In this document: positions 58,036-64,000 of the stretch, piece by piece
How positions within the stretch are numbered: the stretch's first letter is position 1
How the letters are laid out: each line of letters starts with the position of its first letter
Source: Lacrimispora sphenoides
GTDB lineage: Bacteria > Bacillota > Clostridia > Lachnospirales > Lachnospiraceae
Direction: 5' to 3'
DNA length: 64,000 nucleotides
Assembly: GCF_900105215.1 (NCBI RefSeq)
Contig: NZ_FOIP01000001.1
Location: 806,001-870,000 of the forward strand
Program-made: the position numbers and the translations under genes
Notes under the pieces: generated by a model
The model's database searches: none
Seen by the model: the letters and a program-made list of their open reading frames with translations, nothing else
Told to the model about the DNA's origin: nothing

Positions 58036-58934
58036 CTTTTAGTCTCTTCTTTATTCCTTTTAAACAACTCATGGATCGCTTTCCGGTACTGCAGGGGAGT
58101 TGTTTCCATAACCGCTTTAAACTGCCTCAAAAATGTATTTACACTGTCATATCCACATTTTGCAGCAACGGCAGTAACGCTCTCATTGGTGTTTTCAAGC
58201 AGCTTTGCAGCCTCGCATACCCTGACAACGTTGATATATTTTATCAGCGTCTTTCCAAAATACTTATTAAACTCCCTGCTGATGGTAGCCGGATGGAGAT
58301 AAAAAAGTTCACTTAAAATCTTTAAGTCAAGATTCTCCTGATAATGCCTGTCGATATATTCCTTAATTGCAATCATTCTCAGATTCATTTCGGATCGTTC
58401 GCTTTCCGTCCGTTCCAATCCAAATGCCCGAAACAGCAATACAGTTATCTCTGTGATGATCGACCTCTCTATCATGGACCGGAACGGCTGTTGGATCTCC
58501 TGTTCCTCATACAATTCCTTTATAAGGCCGGTCACACGGTTGAATATCTTTTCATCCACATGCTTATAATGCTCCTGGAACGCCTGTTGGCTAGGCGTAA
58601 TAAACACCTTTTTTAAGTCTTCCCCAAGATTTAAGCTTTCATAATAAGAGGGACGGACCGAAAGTCCATACCGCAGGAAGGGAAGGCCCAAAAGCCTTCT
58701 CTGATGATGCTCCTGCCCTCCGATGACCATGATGTCACCCTTTTCCAGAAGATATTTCTTTCCGACTACATAATATTCCGCAGATCCCTCTTCCACAAAC
58801 AAAAGCTCACTAGCTGTATGAATATGGTGCATCCCATTCTTTTCGTATTCACAGGATCTGGAGACATTGTAATTATCTTCACTTAAGGCCCGGAAATGAT
58901 CCGGTTCCCAGTAGTCATTGATCTTGATTTCCAT
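58029..58934 (-). CDS. AraC-family transcriptional regulator
   Basis: 301 residues: N-terminal cupin sugar-binding domain (HIHTASELLFVEEGSAEYYV, ALL in the first 110 residues) and C-terminal double HTH (LKILSELFYLHPATISREFN; VTAVAAKCGYDSVNTFLRQF). AGGAGG precedes the ATG. It starts 18 bases after rfbD, so it may receive transcription from the rhamnose operon, but it lies just before the sugar ABC transporter and is probably its activator. Confidence 0.9.
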   Translation of the reverse strand: MEIKINDYWEPDHFRALSEDNYNVSRSCEYEKNGMHHIHTASELLFVEEGSAEYYVVGKKYLLEKGDIMVIGGQEHHQRRLLGLPFLRYGLSVRPSYYESLNLGEDLKKVFITPSQQAFQEHYKHVDEKIFNRVTGLIKELYEEQEIQQPFRSMIERSIITEITVLLFRAFGLERTESERSEMNLRMIAIKEYIDRHYQENLDLKILSELFYLHPATISREFNKYFGKTLIKYINVVRVCEAAKLLENTNESVTAVAAKCGYDSVNTFLRQFKAVMETTPLQYRKAIHELFKRNKEETKRL

Positions 58935-58952
58935 ATCCCCTCCTGCTGATGC

Positions 58953-59801
58953 TTAACCGGGAAAAACAACCTCCAGATACCGTTTTAAAGCATCCTGCCA
59001 GGAAGGCAGGGGCAGAAAGCCGTTTTCTTCCAGCTTATCCTTATTCATACGGCTGTTGGCCGGCCGTTTTGCCTTTGCCGGATACTGATCCGAGCCGACA
59101 GGCTCCACTTTTACATCCATACCTGCCTGTCTAAAGATTTCACAGGCAAACTCATACCATGTGCACTCTCCTTCGTTGGTAGCATGATAACGGCCGTATT
59201 TCTCCGTTTCTATCATGTCTACCAAAAGGCGGGCCAGATCATAAGTATAGGTAGGAGAACCTGTCTGGTCAGCTACCACCGTTAATTTATCATGAGTCTT
59301 TCCCAGGTTCAGCATGGTCTTAATAAAATTCTTTCCATTCACTCCAAATACCCAGGCAATTCTTACGATAAAATATTTAGCGAGGTTTTCTTCTACTGCC
59401 AGTTCTCCTTCATATTTCGTCTTGCCGTAAACATTTAGCGGCGCCCTCTCGTCATCAGGCTCCCAGGGACGGGTTCCCTGGCCATTAAACACATAATCCG
59501 TGCTGATATACATCATCTTAATATCCAGTTCCCGGCACACCCCGGCAATGTACTCCGTTCCCTTTGCATTAACATTCCGGCACAACTCCTCATTATCTTC
59601 CGCCGCATCCACAGCCGTATAGGCGGCACAGTGGATGACCGCATCAGGAGCGGCTGCCTTAATAACCCGGTTTACGCTGTCCTTATCCGTGATGTCCATC
59701 TCATCGATGTCCACACCGACCGCCTCATGCCCCCGTTTATTCAGTTCATTTACTACATCAAATCCAAGCTGGCCCTTTACGCCAGTAACAAATACTTTCA
59801 T
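58953..59801 (-). CDS. rfbD: dTDP-4-dehydrorhamnose reductase
   Basis: 282 residues, short-chain dehydrogenase fold: MKVFVTGVKGQLGFDVVNEL (NADPH-binding), STDYVFNG and the catalytic YGKTKYEGE (YxxxK). Last step of dTDP-L-rhamnose synthesis. Third gene of the rfbA-rfbB-rfbD run, 66 bases after rfbB. Confidence 0.95.
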   Translation of the reverse strand: MKVFVTGVKGQLGFDVVNELNKRGHEAVGVDIDEMDITDKDSVNRVIKAAAPDAVIHCAAYTAVDAAEDNEELCRNVNAKGTEYIAGVCRELDIKMMYISTDYVFNGQGTRPWEPDDERAPLNVYGKTKYEGELAVEENLAKYFIVRIAWVFGVNGKNFIKTMLNLGKTHDKLTVVADQTGSPTYTYDLARLLVDMIETEKYGRYHATNEGECTWYEFACEIFRQAGMDVKVEPVGSDQYPAKAKRPANSRMNKDKLEENGFLPLPSWQDALKRYLEVVFPG

Positions 59802-59867
59802 AGATGCCTCTTTTCTAAACGGAAATTTGGTTTACCTGACGGCTCCCAATGGATAGATTTCCGGAAA

Positions 59868-60890
59868 TTATAAACGCTTACCGTACATATTATCAAAATA
59901 ATTCTGATATTCTCCATTGATGATATGCTTCCACCAGTCCTCATTGTCTAAGTACCACTGGATGGTCTGACGGATTCCGGTATCAAAGTTATATTTAGGC
60001 TTCCAGCCAAGCTCGGTTTCCAGCTTCTTCGGGTCAATGGCATAACGTCTGTCATGGCCAGGACGGTCTGTTACGAACTTGATTAAGCTCTCCGGTTTAT
60101 CAAGAGCCTTAAGAATGGTCTTAACCACTTCTAAGTTGGTGCGCTCGTTGTGTCCGCCTACATTGTAGACCTCGCCTGCTTTTCCCTTGTGAATGATCAG
60201 ATCAATGGCTTCGCAGTGATCGGAAACATGGAGCCAGTCTCTTACATTTTCCCCTGTTCCATATACCGGAAGCTCTTCGTCTGCCAGGGCACGACTGATA
60301 ATAAGAGGAATCAGCTTTTCCGGGAAATGATACGGTCCATAGTTATTGGAGCATCTGGAAATAGTCACCGGAAGACCGAACGTCCTCTGGTATGCCTGAA
60401 CAAAAAGGTCTGCGCTGGCTTTTGAGGAGGAATAAGGGCTTGAGGTATGAAGCGGTGTTTCCTCTGTGAAGAATAAGTCCGGGCGGTCAAGAGGCAGATC
60501 ACCGTATACTTCATCAGTAGAAACCTGATGATAACGCTTGATTCCATAAGTGCGGCAGGCATCAAGAAGGGTCGTGGTTCCCATTACATTCGTTCTTACA
60601 AATGCCTCCGGGTCTGTAATGGAACGGTCCACATGGCTCTCTGCCGCAAAGTTTACCACTACATCAGGTTTTTCCTTCTCAAAGAGGTCAAAAACAAAAC
60701 TTCTGTCTGCTATATCCCCTTTTACAAATTTATAATTTGGCTTATCCTCAACAGACTTCAATGTCTCTAAATTTCCTGCATAGGTCAAAAGGTCCAGATT
60801 GATGATCTGATAATCCGGGTACTTATTCACCATGTGATGTACAAAATTTCCACCGATAAAACCGGCTCCTCCGGTAACGATAATTTTCAT
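59868..60890 (-). CDS. rfbB: dTDP-glucose 4,6-dehydratase
   Basis: 340 residues: NAD-binding VTGGAGFIGGNFVHHM, active-site STDEVYGDL and YSSSKASADLF (YxxxK), SNNYGPYHFPEKLIP. Second step of dTDP-rhamnose synthesis. Follows rfbA by 66 bases. Confidence 0.97.
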   Translation of the reverse strand: MKIIVTGGAGFIGGNFVHHMVNKYPDYQIINLDLLTYAGNLETLKSVEDKPNYKFVKGDIADRSFVFDLFEKEKPDVVVNFAAESHVDRSITDPEAFVRTNVMGTTTLLDACRTYGIKRYHQVSTDEVYGDLPLDRPDLFFTEETPLHTSSPYSSSKASADLFVQAYQRTFGLPVTISRCSNNYGPYHFPEKLIPLIISRALADEELPVYGTGENVRDWLHVSDHCEAIDLIIHKGKAGEVYNVGGHNERTNLEVVKTILKALDKPESLIKFVTDRPGHDRRYAIDPKKLETELGWKPKYNFDTGIRQTIQWYLDNEDWWKHIINGEYQNYFDNMYGKRL

Positions 60891-60956
60891 TTATATGCTC
60901 CTCCTTTTTAATGGCACAGCGCAGCCTAAAGCCGTCGCCAGGTAAATCAAATTTCC

Positions 60957-61847
60957 TTAACCGTGTAACTTGTCAATGTATTTACCGGCAAGGACATCCA
61001 TCAGATATTGTCCGTACTGGTTCTTTTTCAAAGGCTCAATGTTCTCCAACAGCTGATCCTTTGTGATCCAATGATTTAAATAAGCGATTTCCTCCAGACA
61101 TGCGATCTTCCTGTGCTGGTGTGTCTCCATGGTGCGTACAAAATCCGTGGCATCTGCCAGAGATTCATGAGTCCCTGTATCAAGCCAGGTAAAGCCCTGG
61201 CCTAAAAGCTCCACATCAAGCTTTCCTTCTTCCAGGTAAATGCGGTTTAAATCAGTGATTTCCAGTTCACCCCTGGCCGATGGCTTCAAATTCTTTGCAT
61301 ATTCCACAACCTTATTATCATAGAAATAAAGTCCGGTCACACAGTAATTGCTCTTTGGCTTTGCAGGCTTTTCTTCAATGGATATTGCCTTTCCGTCAGA
61401 ATCGAATTCCACGATTCCAAATCGCTCCGGATCATCTACATAATAGCCGAATACAGTAGCTCCATCCTTTTTGTTAGCCGCATTTAACAGGCGTTTGTTA
61501 AGTCCGTGTCCTGCGAAAATATTATCCCCAAGGATCATGGCCACGCTGTCGTCTCCAATGAATTTCTCTCCAATGATAAATGCCTGTGCAAGACCATCTG
61601 GGGAAGGCTGGACCGCATAAGATAAGCGGATGCCAAATTGTCCTCCATCTCCTAAAAGTGCTTCAAAACGCGGCGTGTCATCAGGCGTTGAGATGATCAG
61701 GATATCCCTGATACCTGCGTTCATTAGAACAGACAGGGGATAATATATCATCGGCTTGTCATAAATAGGCAGTAACTGTTTGGAAGTTACCATGGTCAGC
61801 GGGTAAAGTCTGGTGCCGGAGCCTCCGGCAAGTATAATTCCCTTCAT
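60957..61847 (-). CDS. rfbA: glucose-1-phosphate thymidylyltransferase
   Basis: 296 residues: [20 protein letters not shown] (nucleotide-binding signature), [18 protein letters not shown], and the C-terminal [24 protein letters not shown] active-site region. Makes dTDP-glucose from dTTP and glucose-1-phosphate. GGAGGAG precedes the ATG at 61847; the in-frame ATG at 61883 lies upstream of the predicted transcription start and is excluded. Driven by a MerR-type promoter. Confidence 0.96.
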   Translation of the reverse strand: MKGIILAGGSGTRLYPLTMVTSKQLLPIYDKPMIYYPLSVLMNAGIRDILIISTPDDTPRFEALLGDGGQFGIRLSYAVQPSPDGLAQAFIIGEKFIGDDSVAMILGDNIFAGHGLNKRLLNAANKKDGATVFGYYVDDPERFGIVEFDSDGKAISIEEKPAKPKSNYCVTGLYFYDNKVVEYAKNLKPSARGELEITDLNRIYLEEGKLDVELLGQGFTWLDTGTHESLADATDFVRTMETHQHRKIACLEEIAYLNHWITKDQLLENIEPLKKNQYGQYLMDVLAGKYIDKLHG

Positions 61848-61878
61848 TTCTTTCTCCTCCGTATCTATTTGTGATACC

Positions 61879-61909
61879 ATCATACAGGGTGACGTAAGGT
61901 TACTGTCAA
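61879..61909 (-). promoter_or_regulatory. MerR-type promoter of the rfbABD operon
   Basis: On the minus strand TTGACA (61909-61904), a 19-bp spacer and TATGAT (61884-61879). The spacer contains TTACGTCACCCTG, shared with the promoter before the MerR-methyltransferase gene. A 19-bp spacer is the mark of promoters activated by MerR-family proteins. Confidence 0.75.
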
Positions 61910-61931
61910 GTCCTTTTCCATTAATATTTCT

Positions 61932-63119
61932 TTACTTTCTGCAGATAAATGCCCCGGCCCGTTTTGTAATATGGATAAAACCCTTTTTTTCCATCTTTTT
62001 CTTCAAAAATTCCCGGAATTCCTCATAACGGTCACTTAAATATTCTTGTTGGTTTCCATGACAGGAAAGTATATACTCCATAAGAGCGCCTGGGTCACTG
62101 ACTTCCAGATAATCCATATACTCCCTCTTTTCCACAGAATGAAAATTACCTTTCAAGATCTCTTCCCCATTCTCAAGCCCAAAGACATCATACAGATTCA
62201 CTTCGGATAGAGTAATTCTGGAATCGAATTCTTTAACCAACTGGCTGATCTCCTTCATATGATCCGAGCCGTAAGTGCTGCAGTAAAAAACGCCCTCAGG
62301 TTTTAGGACTCTCTGCACCTGATCCAATGCCCCCTCTAAATTCGTTAAGTAAAACAGTACATGATTGGCGGTCACAATATGATAGCTACTATCAGGCTTT
62401 GGTATCTGACGGCAGTCAAACACTTCAAAGGAGAAGGAGCCGGGAACGTTTTTTAAACTTTCTTCCACATCCCGGATCATCCCTTCTGAAAGGTCAGACA
62501 GGCAGATCTTCGTATCCGCTGGCAGCCTGTTCCAGTTTGCACGCCACAATTCCCCATTGCCGCACCCCAGCTCCAGAACACTTTTTCCATCCAAAGGTTC
62601 CATTAGATCATACAGCCACTGAAACCACCCAGTAGGATTCTTAGTATACTTTTTGTGAAGCCCGATCCGAATGTTTATGTTTGCCGCATCCTTATACTGC
62701 TCCACAAGGGACCGTTCCATATTGGTAATATGGATTAAGTGAAGAATTTTATTCCAGTCCACAGACTGATTATCCGTCACCAGTTTTGACGTTTCCGTTA
62801 TGGTCTGCTCCACAAGCCTTAAGTGTTCGATCCTCTTTCTGATCAGATTTAATTGAAGCCGAAGAGAACCTTCCACATAATCATTGTCATTGTCATTGAT
62901 GGTAATGGAGCGGATTTCATCTAAGGAAAAGCCCAGGTACTTTAAGGAAAGAATTTTTTGAAGCTTAGCAAAATCAGAATCCGTATAGAGCCGGTATCCT
63001 CCCTCACTCATTCCGGAAGGTTTTAATAGTCCCTGCTTATCGTAATACCGGACGGTGCGAATGGAAACATTGGCCTTTTTGGCGAACTGGCCTGAGGTAT
63101 AATATGGGTTCACCGGCAT
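61932..63119 (-). CDS. MerR-family regulator fused to a SAM-dependent methyltransferase
   Basis: 395 residues. N-terminal MerR winged HTH (YYTSGQFAKKANVSIRTVRY, GLLKPSGMSEGGYRLY) and dimerisation helix (to about 135), then a class I methyltransferase with the SAM motif VLELGCGNGELWRANW, acidic SDLSEGM, and a later YHIVTANHVLFYLTN. A regulator that senses or modifies a small molecule is suggested, but its substrate is unknown. AAGGAGG lies four bases before the ATG at 63119; the in-frame start at 63146 is at the predicted transcription start. The gene precedes rfbA, and both have near-identical MerR-type promoters. Confidence 0.85.
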   Translation of the reverse strand: MPVNPYYTSGQFAKKANVSIRTVRYYDKQGLLKPSGMSEGGYRLYTDSDFAKLQKILSLKYLGFSLDEIRSITINDNDNDYVEGSLRLQLNLIRKRIEHLRLVEQTITETSKLVTDNQSVDWNKILHLIHITNMERSLVEQYKDAANINIRIGLHKKYTKNPTGWFQWLYDLMEPLDGKSVLELGCGNGELWRANWNRLPADTKICLSDLSEGMIRDVEESLKNVPGSFSFEVFDCRQIPKPDSSYHIVTANHVLFYLTNLEGALDQVQRVLKPEGVFYCSTYGSDHMKEISQLVKEFDSRITLSEVNLYDVFGLENGEEILKGNFHSVEKREYMDYLEVSDPGALMEYILSCHGNQQEYLSDRYEEFREFLKKKMEKKGFIHITKRAGAFICRK

Positions 63120-63152
63120 GCCACCTCCTTTTTCCTGAATTATCATATATGT

Positions 63153-63183
63153 ATTATATAGGGTGACGTATGGTCATGGTCAA
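63153..63183 (-). promoter_or_regulatory. MerR-type promoter of the MerR-methyltransferase gene
   Basis: On the minus strand TTGACC (63183-63178), a 19-bp spacer and perfect TATAAT (63158-63153). TACGTCACCCT in the spacer is the same as in the rfbA promoter, with a TGAC-N5-GTCA dyad. Predicts autoregulation. Confidence 0.75.
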
Positions 63184-63317
63184 GGGGATTTTTAAAGATC
63201 GTGTAAAAATACTCAAAACCTGTCCAATTCTTACTGCTGCAGTTGATTACAAATAACTAAAAAATGTGTGCAAGTCTTATGCTTTGACCTTCACAAGTTC
63301 TTTCCTAATTCCAGCCA
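63184..63317. other. intergenic stretch, nothing recognised
   Basis: Between the MerR-type promoter and the broken kinase gene. AT-rich; no ORF, repeat or terminator that I can support. Confidence 0.5.
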
Positions 63318-63570
63318 TTAGGATTCTCCATAGTTTCCGTAATAAGCGTCATGCTCCATATCTTCCTTATTTAATAATACCCCAAAATACGGCATTCATT
63401 TTTTCCAGCTGCTCCTAAACTCTTTGCAGCATTTAATAACTTATCACAGTGCTTTCCACGACAATGATCGCACCATCCACATATTTTACAATCAAAGCCG
63501 AATCGATTTGGCTCCCAAGAGGTGGAGCATCGACAATTATGTAGTCATAATTATCCCGCTGTAGGTCAAA
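63318..63570 (-). pseudogene. CpsD/CapB-type tyrosine kinase remnant
   Basis: The 3' end of a bacterial tyrosine kinase of the capsule/exopolysaccharide type. YDYIIVDAPPLGSQIDSALI is the Walker B region. It then reads VESTVISY, TAA, MLQRV, TAG, EQLEKMNAVFWG. A shift to another frame gives LLNKEDMEHDAYYGNYGES and a stop. Two nonsense codons, one frameshift and loss of the N-terminal part including Walker A make it non-functional. It abuts a 5'-truncated XRE gene on the other strand. Confidence 0.85.
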
Positions 63571-63582
63571 GAATACGAATCG

Positions 63583-63889
63583 GCGAATTCTAATCGGTTG
63601 GACTAAAGAAGAACTTGCAGAAAAAATTGGTCGTGCTTATAAATATTGTCAGGATATTGAGCGAGGAACGTGCGGGATGTCTGTTGAGACTATGTTAAGC
63701 ATCGCATCAAGTTTGAGTGTTTCTTTAGATTATCTGATTTACGGAACAACGGAATCAGAAAAAGAAACCGACGCACTTATGGGCGAACAGCAGGCCGTTA
63801 TTAGCCTCCTTGGGCAATGTAGTGATCAGAAACGACGTTATGCGCTGGATTTGTTAAAATTATTTATGAAAGCCAGTGATAATAGATAA
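63583..63889 (+). pseudogene. XRE-family HTH regulator, 5'-truncated
   Basis: The frame from ILIGWTKEELAEKIGRAYKY through QDIERGTCGMSVETMLSIAS is a Cro/C1-type HTH, followed by VSLDYLIYGTTESEKE and a helical tail ending LLKLFMKASDNR. The first helix of the HTH lacks its usual N-terminal residues and any start codon, and a shifted GQRIRIGEF just upstream suggests a frameshift at the junction with the kinase remnant. The ATG at 63677 is inside the domain and would not give a working repressor. Confidence 0.7.
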
Positions 63890-64000
63890 AGATAAAAAGG
63901 AACATATTGCAGTCCCCGCTTTTACAGGTGAAGTGCAAATGTCCATAATTGCCAGATACAACAGCTTGAATATGGCATCGTCTGTTGGAAATATCGTTTT
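63876..64000 (+). CDS. possible start of a downstream ORF, cut by the right edge
   Basis: From a GTG at 63876 overlapping the end of the XRE frame, the plus strand stays open to the edge (DKKEHIAVPAFTGEVQMSII and on). An ATG at 63939 is also in frame. No strong ribosome-binding site and no recognised family; protein-like composition only. Confidence 0.25.
   Translation, partial: MIIDKDKKEHIAVPAFTGEVQMSIIARYNSLNMASSVGNIV

Overview
The window looks like the chromosome of a low-GC, Gram-positive anaerobe of the Lachnospiraceae (Clostridium cluster XIVa, Lacrimispora/Lachnoclostridium-like). Reasons: GGAGG ribosome-binding sites and sigma-A promoters with 17-bp spacers throughout; a firmicute-type order rpmG-secE-nusG-rplK-rplA-rplJ-rplL; several GW/YY-type cell-wall-binding repeat proteins; a giant LPxTG-anchored SpaA/Cna-B protein. 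The family name is an inference from gene content. Almost everything reads on the minus strand.

Layout. 0-7 kb: 5' part of clpB, a small cell-wall-binding protein, a MATE exporter, a Gfo/Idh oxidoreductase, and a LysR regulator divergent from an L-cysteine desulfidase-family enzyme. 7-13.6 kb: what looks like a chitosan/chito-oligosaccharide locus, with a GH46 chitosanase lipoprotein, a GH4 phospho-glycosidase, PTS EIIC, EIIB and EIIA, and a LicR/MtlR-type PTS-controlled activator. 13.8-20.5 kb: housekeeping genes prfA, prmC, a yqhQ-like gene, rpmE, rho, rarA. 20.5-46.6 kb: a surface/accessory region. It holds a second Gfo/Idh gene, a membrane-anchored protein, a 4702-residue LPxTG protein, a transglutaminase-like wall-binding protein, a hicAB toxin-antitoxin pair, ssb, a 1393-residue GLUG/Ig/wall-binding protein, a 52-residue membrane protein and a 771-residue wall-binding protein. 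About 1.5 kb of gene-poor, apparently decayed DNA follows. 48-53.4 kb: a polysaccharide deacetylase, a cold-shock gene and the ribosomal operon with its leaders. 53.4-58.9 kb: a sugar-acid/ABC-transport locus (ManD-like dehydratase, two permeases, binding protein, AraC regulator). 58.9-63.2 kb: dTDP-rhamnose genes rfbA, rfbB and rfbD without rfbC, preceded by a MerR-methyltransferase fusion. 63.2-64 kb: a scar made of a broken CpsD-type kinase and a 5'-truncated XRE regulator.

Most notable signals. (1) A two-hairpin element lies 12-27 nt after the stop codons of rpmE, rplJ and rplK, with compensatory changes between copies and a fourth, tandem copy after rpmE. (2) Two matched 19-bp-spacer, MerR-type promoters precede the MerR-methyltransferase gene and rfbA. 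(3) The csp mRNA leader contains an almost perfect 21-bp hairpin followed by a U-run. (4) The hicAB promoter carries two 20-bp palindromes. (5) hicB and the gene after the giant adhesin have good ribosome-binding sites but no ATG, GTG or TTG where a start is expected. Start codons were moved inward for many genes where a Shine-Dalgarno sequence decides the start; each case is noted.
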